DNA from: Aquitalea aquatica | GTDB lineage: Bacteria > Pseudomonadota > Gammaproteobacteria > Burkholderiales > Chromobacteriaceae | Length of the DNA stretch: 64,000 nucleotides | Assembly: GCF_013911085.1 (NCBI RefSeq) | Contig: NZ_JACERN010000046.1 | Coordinates: forward strand, 147,247-211,246 | Reading direction: 5' to 3' | Shown here: positions 8,124-16,979 of the stretch, in pieces | How the letters are laid out: each line of letters begins with the position of its first letter | How positions within the stretch are numbered: the stretch's first letter is position 1 | Position numbers and translations under genes: made by a program | Notes under the pieces: generated by a model | Database searches by the model: none | Told to the model about the DNA's origin: nothing | What the model saw: the letters and a program-made list of their open reading frames with translations, nothing else

Positions 8124-9215
8124 ATGAAAAAAATGCTTGTAGGCGGCCTGCTGGCTGCATCTGCACTGGCTGCTCAGGCTGGCGCCCCGGTTGTTAACAT
8201 CTACAACTGGTCGGATTACATTGCGCCCACCACGGTGCCTGATTTCAGCAAGAAAACCGGCATCAAGGTACGCTACGACGTGTATGACAGCATGGAAACG
8301 CTGAATGCCAAGCTGGTGACCGGCCGCTCTGGCTATGACATCACCGTGCCTTCCAATAATGTGCTGGAAGTGGGCATCAAGGCTGGTCTGTTCCAGCCGC
8401 TGGACAAGAGCAAGATCCCCAATTACAAGAACCTGGATCCGGCCCTGCTGAAGCTGATGGAAGCATCCGATCCGGGCAACAAGTACGCTGTGCCGTATTT
8501 CTGGGGCGTCATCACCCTGGGCATCAATGAAGACAAGGTGAAAAAGGCGCTGGGCGGCAAGCTGCCGGCCAATGAATGGGATCTGCTGTTCAAGCCGGAA
8601 TATGTTTCCAAGCTGAAGTCCTGCGGCGTCAGCATTCTGGACTCTGCCTCTGACGTACTGCCCAAAGTACTGCATTACTATGGCAAGCAGCCGGGCAGCA
8701 ATAACGAGGCCGACTACAAGGCTGTTACCCCGCAGCTGGCAGCCATCCGCAGCAGCATTACCCAGTTCTCGTCTTCCGGCTATATCAACGACATCGCCAA
8801 CGGCGACGTCTGCCTGGCCATGGGTTATGGCGGCGACCTGAACATTGCCAAACGTCGCGCCGAAGAAGCCAAGCGCGGTGTGAACATCAAGGTGCTGATG
8901 CCGTCGTCTGGCGTGGCTTTCTGGGTGGACAGCATGACCATTCCGAAGGATTCGGCCAATGTGGCCAATGCGCTGGCCTTCATCAACTACACGTTGGACC
9001 CGCATGTGGCAGCCGCCAATGCCAACAAAGTGACTTACGCACCGGGTAGCCTGGCTGCACGTCCCTTTGTCGACAAGAAGTATCTGGCTGACCGTAGCAT
9101 CTTCCCGACTGCAGATGACGTGAAGAAAGGCTTCATCATGAAGTCGGTTGATCCGAAGACCCTGCGCGTGTACTCGCGTCTGTGGCAAAACTTCAAGCTG
9201 GGCCGTGCCGGCTGA
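8124..9215 (+). CDS. Polyamine (putrescine/spermidine) ABC transporter substrate-binding protein
   Basis: 363 residues, PotF/SpuD-like. The Sec signal peptide spans 1-20 (MKKMLVGGLLAASALAAQA). Mature start motifs VNIYNWSDYI and YDVYDSMETL are typical of PotD/PotF proteins, as are YFWGVITLGINEDKV and AMGYGGDLN. The ribosome site AAGGAG precedes the ATG. It is an orphan: no ATPase or permease gene lies alongside and a terminator follows at once, so it must work with a transporter encoded elsewhere or act as a sensor. The exact ligand cannot be decided from sequence. Confidence 0.9.
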   Translation: MKKMLVGGLLAASALAAQAGAPVVNIYNWSDYIAPTTVPDFSKKTGIKVRYDVYDSMETLNAKLVTGRSGYDITVPSNNVLEVGIKAGLFQPLDKSKIPNYKNLDPALLKLMEASDPGNKYAVPYFWGVITLGINEDKVKKALGGKLPANEWDLLFKPEYVSKLKSCGVSILDSASDVLPKVLHYYGKQPGSNNEADYKAVTPQLAAIRSSITQFSSSGYINDIANGDVCLAMGYGGDLNIAKRRAEEAKRGVNIKVLMPSSGVAFWVDSMTIPKDSANVANALAFINYTLDPHVAAANANKVTYAPGSLAARPFVDKKYLADRSIFPTADDVKKGFIMKSVDPKTLRVYSRLWQNFKLGRAG

Positions 9216-9240
9216 TTCTGTTGCTGCCGGTTTGCAAAGA

Positions 9241-9265
9241 AAGCTCCCGCGAGGGAGCTTTTTTC
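9241..9265 (+). terminator. Intrinsic terminator after polyamine-binding protein
   Basis: AAGCTCCC-GCGA-GGGAGCTT stem-loop running into TTTT. Confidence 0.85.
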
Positions 9266-9430
9266 ATGTCCAGAGCAGCTGCCTGGCCATTGCCGCTGGC
9301 CGAAGAAGGCGGGAAACCACGCTGGTGAACGGGGCGACTTTTGCCGATGGTCTTGGTATCCTTGCAGGTTCGATCTTGTCGACGGCCAGATGGCTGCCGG
9401 CAAATGTTTATGCTAATGCCAGGAGTGTTG

Positions 9431-10138
9431 ATGATACCCAACCGCCAGCTTAATGATTATGTGCGCGAACAGGGTTTGAAGCTTGACCGTACCGAACTGC
9501 AAATCGCCGTGATGACCCTGCAGGCGGTGCTGGACGTGGACAAGGCGCCGCTGCAGCGCGATTTGTTTCGCTATCCGGTGCCCAAGCTGAGCGAGGATGG
9601 CGCTTGCTCGCTGATCGAGGAACTGGCTGACGAGCCGTATGACCTGGCCCCCTGGTTTGACGGCGAGGGTGAGCAAGCCCGCAGCTTGCTGACCAATCTG
9701 AATGCGCTGGTGGATTCGGTGAATCACAAGATCGGTGCCGACTGGCTGGGCATCTATCGCCGCGCTGGCGAAGGCAAAGAGGCGCGCCTGGTCAAGCTGG
9801 CTTATCAGGGCCTGCCCAGCCGCGCTGAATTCCCTCTGACTGAAGCCTTTGCCGAAACCAGCAATAACAGCCGGGTGGGTCTGACAGGCTGGGGGGTGCT
9901 GATCGAAGATGTAGCGGCATGGCGGGCAGAGGGTGGCGGCTATTACGAATGCGACCCCAAGGTAAAAAGCGAAGTCTGCCTGCCTGTTGTTGACGCGCAC
10001 GACCGGGTGCTGGGTATTCTGGATGCCGAATCCAGCCAGGCCGGTTTCTTCGACGAAAGCCGTTTGGTATGGCTGGCGGCATTGGCAATTGTTCTGGCCG
10101 CTCCCTTTGCGACCATGCCGCCGCTTGAAAAGATGTAA
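9431..10138 (+). CDS. GAF domain-containing protein
   Basis: 235 residues from the ATG at 9431, chosen because AGGAG lies 5 bases upstream; the frame opens earlier without a better site. The N-terminal 90 residues are predicted helical. The GAF domain covers about 95-230, with GADWLGIYRR, CDPKVKSEVCLPVVD and GILDAESSQAGFFDE. This resembles free-methionine-sulfoxide-reductase-type GAF domains, but the full set of redox cysteines is not evident, so enzymatic activity is not claimed. No membrane segment or output domain is seen. Downstream is ribA with 85 bases between. Confidence 0.7.
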   Translation: MIPNRQLNDYVREQGLKLDRTELQIAVMTLQAVLDVDKAPLQRDLFRYPVPKLSEDGACSLIEELADEPYDLAPWFDGEGEQARSLLTNLNALVDSVNHKIGADWLGIYRRAGEGKEARLVKLAYQGLPSRAEFPLTEAFAETSNNSRVGLTGWGVLIEDVAAWRAEGGGYYECDPKVKSEVCLPVVDAHDRVLGILDAESSQAGFFDESRLVWLAALAIVLAAPFATMPPLEKM

Positions 10139-10223
10139 CTTGCCCTCAGTTAAATAGTACTCACTATTACTAATTGCTTTGCGTGGCAAGCGCTGAGCTT
10201 TCTGAACAGATTCCGGAGCAAGC

Positions 10224-10847
10224 ATGGCCGTGCAATTTCCCAATCCCCAGGTAGAACCCGTTGTCGATTATGTGGCGAGCTGCCGCCTGCCCACCCCCTG
10301 GGGCGAGTTCACCATGCATGGTTTCGAGGAAACCGACAGCCGGCGCGAACACGTGGTGCTGACCCTGGGCAATGTGGCCGATGGCCTGCCAGTTCTGGCC
10401 CGTCTGCATTCGGAGTGCCTGACTGGCGATGCGCTGTTTTCGCTGCGCTGCGATTGTGGCTTCCAGCTGGAAGCGGCACTGGACGCCATCTCCAAGGAAG
10501 GTCGTGGTGCCTTGCTGTACTTGCGGCAGGAAGGTCGCGGCATCGGCCTGATCAACAAAATCCGCGCCTACAAGCTGCAGGATGGCGGTGCGGATACGGT
10601 GGAGGCCAACGAACAACTGGGCTTTCCGGCCGACATGCGTGATTTCCGTGTGGCACGCTATATGCTGGATGCGCTGTCGATCAAGAGCGTGCGGGTGATG
10701 ACCAATAACCCGCGCAAGCTGGAAACCCTGAAGAATGCAGGTATCGATGTGGTGGAGCGGGTGCCGCTGATGGTGGGGCGTAATCCGCACAACGACCATT
10801 ACCTGGATACCAAGGCGGCCAAGCTGGGTCACATGCTGTTTTCCTGA
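10224..10847 (+). CDS. ribA: GTP cyclohydrolase II
   Basis: 207 residues. It catalyses the first step of riboflavin synthesis from GTP. The zinc ligands Cys65, Cys76 and Cys78 are in [18 protein letters not shown]. The catalytic and GTP-binding segments RQEGRGIGL and [11 protein letters not shown] are intact. It is a stand-alone RibA, not fused to DHBP synthase (RibB). No FMN riboswitch was seen in the 85-base upstream gap, which holds a near-palindromic TAGTA...TACTA element of unknown role. A terminator follows. Confidence 0.95.
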   Translation: MAVQFPNPQVEPVVDYVASCRLPTPWGEFTMHGFEETDSRREHVVLTLGNVADGLPVLARLHSECLTGDALFSLRCDCGFQLEAALDAISKEGRGALLYLRQEGRGIGLINKIRAYKLQDGGADTVEANEQLGFPADMRDFRVARYMLDALSIKSVRVMTNNPRKLETLKNAGIDVVERVPLMVGRNPHNDHYLDTKAAKLGHMLFS

Positions 10848-10871
10848 GCGATTACTTGCTTGCTGTTCACC

Positions 10872-10899
10872 AATGCCAGGGCTTTGCCCTGGCATTTTT
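10872..10899 (+). terminator. Intrinsic terminator after ribA
   Basis: 11-bp stem AATGCCAGGGC/GCCCTGGCATT with a TTT loop, followed by T residues. Confidence 0.88.
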
Positions 10900-11024
10900 C
10901 ATGGTTGCCGCGCGGACTATGGCGACGCATAAAGTTTGGGCATAATTTGTCGATATATTTAAAATAAAATAAGCGTATGGTTTTAATTGCATGGGGCTGG
11001 CCAGCAAGGCGATGAGGAATCACT

Positions 11025-11687
11025 GTGAAAGTCACACCCAAGCAGAATGTGTTATTGAATGCGTCGGCCTGGAATCCACAGCCGGCTTACCGCGCTGCGC
11101 CTGCCACGGCGCAGATGGCTGGTTTTCAGCCTGGTAGCGAGGCGCTGGCCGAATACCTGGACTGGGTGGCCTATCTGGATGATCTGGCCAGGCAGGCCAG
11201 GGAAGGGCAGGACGACGCTGGACGGCGGCTGGCACTGGCCAAGCTGCGCTTTTTGCATCGCCGTGTACAGCTATTGCATGAGCAGATGATGCAGGGGGGG
11301 CGCAGCCAGGTAAAGGCCGGGCTGGAGGCGCTATTGCGCTTGGCCAGCGAGCTGGAGCAGGTGGTGCAGGAACTGACCGGACGGCAGCCACCAGTGGTGG
11401 ATGAGTGGCCCTTGCCCTACCGCTTGTACAGCCGGCAGCCACCGCCGGCTGACGGCATGCACTTGATGGCTGGCGGGCGCGAGCGGCGCTTGCGGCAGCG
11501 GATGGCGGGCAATGTATTGCATGCGGACGAGCAGCATGCCGCACGGCTGGTGTTGCATGGTATGCGCTTTGTCATGGCACTGGTGCGCGATGGATTCGGC
11601 ATGGCCCAGCATCCGCTGTTGTTGCAGGCGGCAGATCAGGTATTGCGTATCAATCAGCTGATTGGCCCGGAGCAGGGCAGTATATAA
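11025..11687 (+). CDS. Hypothetical protein, unrecognised family
   Basis: 220 residues from a GTG start preceded by GAGGA. No family recognised. The N-terminal 45 residues are low-complexity (Ala/Pro/Gln). Residues 45-120 form a Leu/Gln/Arg-rich helical stretch likely to be a coiled coil. The middle has the Pro-rich SRQPPPADG and the C-terminus is again helical. No signal peptide and no transmembrane segment. Base composition and codon use are like the neighbours, so it is probably a real cytosolic or structural protein. It stands alone between two terminators. Function unknown. Confidence 0.6.
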   Translation: MKVTPKQNVLLNASAWNPQPAYRAAPATAQMAGFQPGSEALAEYLDWVAYLDDLARQAREGQDDAGRRLALAKLRFLHRRVQLLHEQMMQGGRSQVKAGLEALLRLASELEQVVQELTGRQPPVVDEWPLPYRLYSRQPPPADGMHLMAGGRERRLRQRMAGNVLHADEQHAARLVLHGMRFVMALVRDGFGMAQHPLLLQAADQVLRINQLIGPEQGSI

Positions 11688-11706
11688 TAGAGTAGCGTGC
11701 AGCAAT

Positions 11707-11739
11707 GAAAAAAGCCGGAATCGTGAGATTCCGGCTTTT
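11707..11739. terminator. Bidirectional terminator between hypothetical gene and tRNA cluster
   Basis: 13-bp perfect stem AAAAGCCGGAATC/GATTCCGGCTTTT with a GTGA loop. It has a T run on the minus side, serving the tRNA operon, and can also stop the plus-strand gene ending at 11687. Confidence 0.88.
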
Positions 11740-11743
11740 GATT

Positions 11744-11819
<76 letters not shown>

Positions 11820-11875
11820 GGTGTTGCTTGACTTGCCATGCGGTCTGGAGCCGACATCACAAGCTGACTGTAGTG

Positions 11876-11951
<76 letters not shown>

Positions 11952-12005
11952 GATAATGCTGGACTCCTGATAACCGTCAGTGTGTCATCAAAAGCTTACT
12001 GTCTG

Positions 12006-12081
<76 letters not shown>

Positions 12082-12103
12082 ACGGGTACTACGTCTGATA
12101 CTC

Positions 12104-12179
12104 TGGCGTCCCCACGGGGAGTCGAACCCCGGTTACCGCCGTGAAAGGGCGATGTCCTAGGCCACTAGACGATGGGGAC
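12104..12179 (-). tRNA. tRNA-Glu(TTC)
   Basis: 76 nt with encoded CCA. Acceptor GTCCCCA pairs with TGGGGAC. The anticodon loop CTTTCAC gives TTC. It sits inside the alanine tRNA array. Confidence 0.95.
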
Positions 12180-12208
12180 CCTAAGAACTTTATCCGACTG
12201 GAACGATT

Positions 12209-12284
<76 letters not shown>

Positions 12285-12309
12285 GTGTCTGTCGTTCACA
12301 GTGGGGCGC

Positions 12310-12338
12310 AGTATAGACAGGCTGCCGTTGGCTGTAAA
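12310..12338 (-). promoter_or_regulatory. Promoter of the tRNA operon
   Basis: On the minus strand TTTACA (12333-12338) and TATACT (12310-12315) are separated by exactly 17 bases. The following GCGCCCC discriminator is GC-rich, as in stringently controlled stable-RNA promoters. The first tRNA starts 26 bases beyond the -10. Confidence 0.82.
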
Positions 12339-12375
12339 GGGATCTGCGAAAAAAATTTTGCGGCGCGGCCTGCGC

Positions 12376-12381
12376 TATAAT
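12376..12381 (+). promoter_or_regulatory. Candidate -10 of the hpnCDE operon
   Basis: Perfect TATAAT 28 bases before the proposed hpnC ATG. No good -35 at the expected spacing. It diverges from the tRNA promoter about 40 bases away. Confidence 0.45.
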
Positions 12382-12408
12382 CGGCGGCTTAGCAATGACT
12401 GTGCGGGA

Positions 12409-13227
12409 ATGCCGATGTCGGTTGGCCATTATGAAAACTTCCCGGTAGGTTCCATTTTGCTGCCCCGCCGCATGCGCCGGGCGGTGCATGCCATCTACCA
12501 TTTTGCCCGCTATGCCGACGATGTTGCCGACGAAGGTGACAAGCAGCCGGAAGAGCGGCTGCGCGAACTGGCACACTTGCAGGACGAGCTGGATGTCATC
12601 CGCGATGGCGGCATTCCGGCCATGCCGCTGATGCGTAACCTGGCCGCCGCCATCAGCAGTCATGCGCTGCCTATGCAGCCGTTTTACGATCTGCTGTCGG
12701 CCTTCAGCCAGGATGTGGTGAAAAAGCGTTACCAGACCTTTGCCGAAGTGGTGGACTATTGCCGTCGTTCGGCCAATCCGGTCGGGCGGCTGATGCTGGC
12801 GCTGTATGGTGAAAACGACCCGCGCAGCCTGGCCATGTCTGATGGCATCTGCACCGCGCTGCAACTGATCAATTTCTTGCAGGATGTGGCCATCGATTGG
12901 GATAAGGATCGTATCTATATCCCGCTGGATGATCTGCAGAAATTCCGCATCCGCGAATCGCAGATCGCCGGGCGCGATGCCACCGGGCTGTGGCGGCCGA
13001 TGATGCTGGCGCAAGTCGAGCGCACCCGTAAAATGCTGCAGGCCGGTGCGCCCTTGGGCAAAGTGCTCAAGGGGCGGCTGGGGCTGGAATTGCGGCTGGT
13101 CATCATGGGCGGCGAACGTATTCTGAAAAAGCTGCACGACAGTGGCGGCGATGTGTTCCGCCAGCGCCCGGTGCTGACCTGGCGCGACTGGATCTATATG
13201 TTGTGGCGTGCACTGCGCACCCGTTAA
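12409..13227 (+). CDS. hpnC: Hydroxysqualene synthase HpnC
   Basis: 272 residues from the ATG at 12409 (12415 also possible; both precede the family start HYENFPVGS). Trans-isoprenyl synthase fold: first aspartate motif YADDVADEGD, second motif LQDVAIDWDKDRIYIP. In the HpnCDE route HpnC converts presqualene diphosphate to hydroxysqualene. The frame extends further upstream but would run over the tRNA promoter, so the short form is preferred. Squalene is the precursor of hopanoids; no squalene-hopene cyclase lies in the window. Confidence 0.9.
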   Translation: MPMSVGHYENFPVGSILLPRRMRRAVHAIYHFARYADDVADEGDKQPEERLRELAHLQDELDVIRDGGIPAMPLMRNLAAAISSHALPMQPFYDLLSAFSQDVVKKRYQTFAEVVDYCRRSANPVGRLMLALYGENDPRSLAMSDGICTALQLINFLQDVAIDWDKDRIYIPLDDLQKFRIRESQIAGRDATGLWRPMMLAQVERTRKMLQAGAPLGKVLKGRLGLELRLVIMGGERILKKLHDSGGDVFRQRPVLTWRDWIYMLWRALRTR

Positions 13228-13360
13228 GTGCTGCTGACAAAGCAACGGAGCTTCTTAAGGTGCCGATCCATTTTGTCAGCCGCTTTAGCTAGCGTTACCT
13301 ACCATAACAACCATATTTCGGGACGCTCCGGCAGGCCCGATGGCAGATGAGGAGAGGCGA

Positions 13361-14206
13361 GTGACGCCGCAGCAGTATTGTCAGGACAAGGCCGCCAGCA
13401 GTGGCTCCAGCTTTTACACCAGTTTCCGCTTTTTGCCGGCAGACCGTCGCGATGCCATTACCGCGCTCTATGCCTTTTGCCGTGAAGTGGACGATGTGGT
13501 GGACGAATGCCACGACGAGGGCGTGGCCCGTGCCAAGCTGGCCTGGTGGCGTGGCGAGGTGGTAAAGCTCTACCACGGTCAACCGGAACACCCGGTGATG
13601 CAGGCGCTCAAGCCGCATGTGGCGGCACTCGACCTGCCGCAGAACCTGCTGGAAGAAATTGTCGATGGCATGCAGATGGATCTGGACTTCGCCCGCTACG
13701 AGCGTTTCCAGGATTTGCTGTTGTACTGCCATCGGGTGGCCGGCGTGGTGGGGCAACTGGCGGCGCAGATTTTCGGCTACCAGGACCGGCAAACGCTGAA
13801 ATACGCCCACGAACTGGGCATTGCCTTCCAGCTGACCAATATCATCCGCGACGTGGGTGAAGACGTGCGCCGTGGTCGCATCTACTTGCCGGTGGAAGAG
13901 TTGCAGCGTTTCAATGTGCCGGCCAGTGATCTGAGCAGCTACCGGGAAACCCCCGAATTCGCCGCGCTGATGAGCTTCCAGATCGAGCGCGCCCGCGAAT
14001 ACTACCGCCGCGCCTGGGAACTGCTGCCGGCAGTGGACCGCAAGAGCCAGCGCCCCGGCTTGCTGATGGCGGCCATCTACCGCGCCACGCTGGAAGAAAT
14101 CCAGCTGGACGGCCCAGCCAAGGTGCTCAACCAGCGCCTGTCGCTGACGCCAGTACGCAAGCTGTGGCTGGCCTGGCGTACCTGGGTGCTGGGCTACAAG
14201 GCCTGA
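13361..14206 (+). CDS. hpnD: Presqualene diphosphate synthase HpnD
   Basis: 281 residues from the GTG at 13361, chosen because AGGAG lies 6 bases upstream and the product then begins TPQQYCQDKAA, like other HpnD proteins; an in-frame ATG at 13340 is the alternative. It condenses two farnesyl diphosphates to presqualene diphosphate. The two aspartate-rich motifs are FCREVDDVVDE and IIRDVGEDVRRGRIYLP. It follows hpnC after about 130 bases and precedes hpnE by 7 bases, so the three form one pathway operon. Confidence 0.93.
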   Translation: MTPQQYCQDKAASSGSSFYTSFRFLPADRRDAITALYAFCREVDDVVDECHDEGVARAKLAWWRGEVVKLYHGQPEHPVMQALKPHVAALDLPQNLLEEIVDGMQMDLDFARYERFQDLLLYCHRVAGVVGQLAAQIFGYQDRQTLKYAHELGIAFQLTNIIRDVGEDVRRGRIYLPVEELQRFNVPASDLSSYRETPEFAALMSFQIERAREYYRRAWELLPAVDRKSQRPGLLMAAIYRATLEEIQLDGPAKVLNQRLSLTPVRKLWLAWRTWVLGYKA

Positions 14207-14213
14207 TACATAC

Positions 14214-15518
14214 ATGGCTGCCACTCCCCGTATTGCCATCATCGGCGCCGGCTGGGCCGGCCTGGCGGCAGCCGTCGAGCTGGCTGGCCACGCCGAGCTG
14301 ACGCTGTTTGAAGCTGGGCGCGAGCCGGGCGGACGGGCGCGCCGCATCAGTGCCAGTGATAGCCAGCTGGATAACGGCCAGCATATTCTGATCGGTGGCT
14401 ATCTCCAGTGTCTGCGCTTGATGCGCAAGGTGGGTGTCGACCCCGAGCAGGCCATGCAGCGCTTGCCCCTGAGCTGGTATCGCCAGAATGGCGTGCGCAT
14501 GCAATGCCCGCGCTGGCCGGCACCGCTGCATGTGCTGGCTGGCCTGCTGTCGGCCAAGGGTTTGAGCTGGCAGGACAAGTGGCAACTGGCCCGCGCCTTG
14601 CAAAGCCTGAAATGGCAGGGCTGGCAGCTGGCCGAAGATTGTACGGTCAAGCAGTGGTTGCGGCAGCAGGCCCAGTCCGACTGGCTGGTGGAACAATTCT
14701 GGCGGCCCATGGTGCTCTCGGCACTCAATACCCCGCTGGAGCAGGCCTCGATGCAGATTCTGGCCACCACGCTGCGCGACAGCCTGGGTGGCCGTCGTGC
14801 CGATAGCGACCTCTTGCTGCCCAGGCAGGACTTGTCCGCGCTGTTTCCGGCCCCGGCCTTGCGCTGGCTGGGTGAGCAGGGCGTGCAGTGGTGTGGCGGG
14901 GTGCGTGTGGAACAGGTACAAGCAGCTGCGCACGGTGTGCTGGTGGATGGCCAGACTTTTGATGCGGCCATCGTGGCGCTGGCGCCTTATCACGCTGCTG
15001 CCCTGTTGCAAGAGCCCACCTTGCAGGCCCAGGTCAAGGCTTTCCAGTATTGGCCGATATATACCGCATACCTGCGCTACGACGCCGACATTGCCATGCC
15101 CTTGCCGATGATGGGCTTGCAGGGCGGCACGCTGGACTGGTTGTTCGACCGTCAGGCGCTGTCCGGCGAACGTGGCTTGCTGGCCGCTGTCATCAGCGCA
15201 CCGCCGCTGGCGGTGCAGGCACTGAGTCGCGAAGCGCTGCTGCGCAAGGTGGAAACCGATATCGGTGAGCTGCTGCCGGCTTTGAATGGCTTGCAGCCGA
15301 CCGCCGCGCAGCTGATCGTGGAAAAGCGTGCCACCTTTGCCTCGACCGTGGGACTGACAAGACCACACTGCCGTAGCAGGGTACAATCGGTTTTTCTGGC
15401 GGGGGACTGGCTGTGCCCGGACTACCCCGCCACGCTGGAAGGGGCGGTGCAAAGCGGTGTGACTGCCGCCCGCCAGCTATTACAGGATTTGCCATCATCA
15501 CGGGTCGCCGCCGGGTGA
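14214..15518 (+). CDS. hpnE: Hydroxysqualene dehydroxylase HpnE
   Basis: 434 residues. FAD-dependent amine-oxidase-like fold with the dinucleotide motif IAIIGAGWAGLAAAVEL at residues 7-23 and GGRARR following. The C-terminal FAD segment is VFLAGDWLCPDYPATLEGAVQSG. It reduces hydroxysqualene to squalene, finishing the HpnCDE route. It is spaced 7 bases after hpnD. Confidence 0.92.
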   Translation: MAATPRIAIIGAGWAGLAAAVELAGHAELTLFEAGREPGGRARRISASDSQLDNGQHILIGGYLQCLRLMRKVGVDPEQAMQRLPLSWYRQNGVRMQCPRWPAPLHVLAGLLSAKGLSWQDKWQLARALQSLKWQGWQLAEDCTVKQWLRQQAQSDWLVEQFWRPMVLSALNTPLEQASMQILATTLRDSLGGRRADSDLLLPRQDLSALFPAPALRWLGEQGVQWCGGVRVEQVQAAAHGVLVDGQTFDAAIVALAPYHAAALLQEPTLQAQVKAFQYWPIYTAYLRYDADIAMPLPMMGLQGGTLDWLFDRQALSGERGLLAAVISAPPLAVQALSREALLRKVETDIGELLPALNGLQPTAAQLIVEKRATFASTVGLTRPHCRSRVQSVFLAGDWLCPDYPATLEGAVQSGVTAARQLLQDLPSSRVAAG

Positions 15519-15537
15519 CTCACAGCAGAAAATCAAT

Positions 15538-16296
15538 ATGAACCAAACATTTGCCAAAGATTGTCTGGCTGGCCGCGTCATTCTGGTGACGGGGGCTACG
15601 CAAGGGGTAGGTCGGGAAGCTGCGCTGACGTTTGCCGCGCATGGTGCTTCGGTGGTCTTGCTGGCGCGCAGCGTCAAGGGGCTGGAAAAGGTCTACGATG
15701 AAATCGTGGCGGCCGGCGGCAAAGAGCCGGCTGCCATTCCGCTGGATCTGCTGACGGCAACCGACGAGCAATTGAGCAACGCCGCCTTCCAGATCAAGCG
15801 CGAGCTGGGCCAGCTGGATGGCATCGTGCATTGCGCCTCGCATTTTTATGCCTTGTCGCCGCTGTCCAACCAGGGCATCGACGAGTGGATGAACCAGTAC
15901 CGCATCAACACCGTGGCACCGTTTGCGCTGACCCGCGCCTGCCTGCCGCTGCTGAAAGAGTCGGCCGATGCCTCGGTATTGTTCATGGGTGAAACCCATT
16001 CGCTGCATCCGGCGGCGTACTGGGGTGGCTTTGGCGCTTCCAAGGCTGGCCTGAATTATCTGACCAAGGTTGCCGCCGACGAGTGGGAGGTGTATCCGAA
16101 CCTGCGTGTCAATCAGCTGATTCCGGGGCCGGTGAATTCGCCGCAGCGCAACCGCACCCATCCTGGCGAAGCCAAGAGCGAGCGGGCTGATCTGGCTACG
16201 CTGATGCCCTATCTGTTGCATTGGATGAGTGCTGCCAGCAAGGGGCAGAGCGGCGAAATCGTCGAACTGGACCTGCGCAGTCAAAAGGGCGAATAA
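15538..16296 (+). CDS. SDR-fold protein, YciK-like, lacking the catalytic Tyr
   Basis: 252 residues, close to YciK in length and order. The nucleotide-binding motif TGATQGVG is at 18-25. The YxxxK motif reads FGASK: Phe165 replaces the catalytic Tyr (codon TTT in the run at 16030-16032) while Lys169 stays. The serine 13 residues earlier is also replaced (GETHS). Such changes usually abolish classical reductase chemistry, so it may bind NAD(P) without turnover or use another mechanism; this is inference. It is 19 bases after hpnE and probably in the same transcript, but no role in squalene synthesis is known. Confidence 0.82.
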   Translation: MNQTFAKDCLAGRVILVTGATQGVGREAALTFAAHGASVVLLARSVKGLEKVYDEIVAAGGKEPAAIPLDLLTATDEQLSNAAFQIKRELGQLDGIVHCASHFYALSPLSNQGIDEWMNQYRINTVAPFALTRACLPLLKESADASVLFMGETHSLHPAAYWGGFGASKAGLNYLTKVAADEWEVYPNLRVNQLIPGPVNSPQRNRTHPGEAKSERADLATLMPYLLHWMSAASKGQSGEIVELDLRSQKGE

Positions 16297-16352
16297 GCGG
16301 CACATGGCCGGTCACCACGGGGTGGCCGGCAGATGGTGTATGGGGGGAGAGC

Positions 16353-16958
16353 ATGAAGAGTCTGTGGATCTGGCCCTTGCTGGTGCTGCTGGCCGGCTGC
16401 AACTGGGTCAATAATGTGTCCGGCCTGTCCAAGGAAGCACACAAGGCGCTGGGCGCTGCCTGTCGCCAGACTGGCCGTTCGCTGGAAGAGTGCTTCAAGC
16501 GCAATCCGGATGCCGATACCGCGGCCATTTACGCTGGCTGGCGCGAAATGAACGAGTACATGGCCAAGAACAAGCTGGACACCATGGAGCCACCCGCCAG
16601 TGACAGCCCCAAGCCACATGGTGATACGGCGTCTGGCGCCAAGGATGGCGCGGCGGCACCGGCTGCCGCCCCGGCAGAGGGTAAGTCTTCCAGTGCTGCG
16701 CCCAGCCCGGCAGGCCCGCCGCCGCTGAGCAGCGAGGAAGCCGACAAAGCTGCCAAGAGCGATCCCCAAGTGGCGGCAGTACTGGCCGCCATTCGACATA
16801 ATGGTGGCGGTGACAAAGCCAAGGCCAAGGCCGGCAGCAGTGCCGGCGAACCTGACCAGAAGCGCCTGCTCAACATCATCCAGCAACTCAATGGCAACAA
16901 ACCCGCCGACAACGGCCAGCCCCCGGCCGACAATGCCAATAACGCCAATCCCGGTTGA
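16353..16958 (+). CDS. Predicted lipoprotein, unknown function
   Basis: 201 residues from the ATG at 16353; the frame is open upstream, but this start gives a clear lipoprotein signal (WIWPLLVLLAGC, Cys17). Residues 18-75 are the conserved-looking part (KALGAACRQTGRSLEECF). Residues 80-150 are low complexity, rich in Ala, Pro, Ser and Lys. The tail is Asn/Pro/Ala rich. Expected anchored in the inner or outer membrane, facing the periplasm. I do not recognise the family. radA starts 21 bases later. Confidence 0.7.
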   Translation: MKSLWIWPLLVLLAGCNWVNNVSGLSKEAHKALGAACRQTGRSLEECFKRNPDADTAAIYAGWREMNEYMAKNKLDTMEPPASDSPKPHGDTASGAKDGAAAPAAAPAEGKSSSAAPSPAGPPPLSSEEADKAAKSDPQVAAVLAAIRHNGGGDKAKAKAGSSAGEPDQKRLLNIIQQLNGNKPADNGQPPADNANNANPG

Positions 16959-16979
16959 ATCCTTCCTGCGCTTTTCCTG

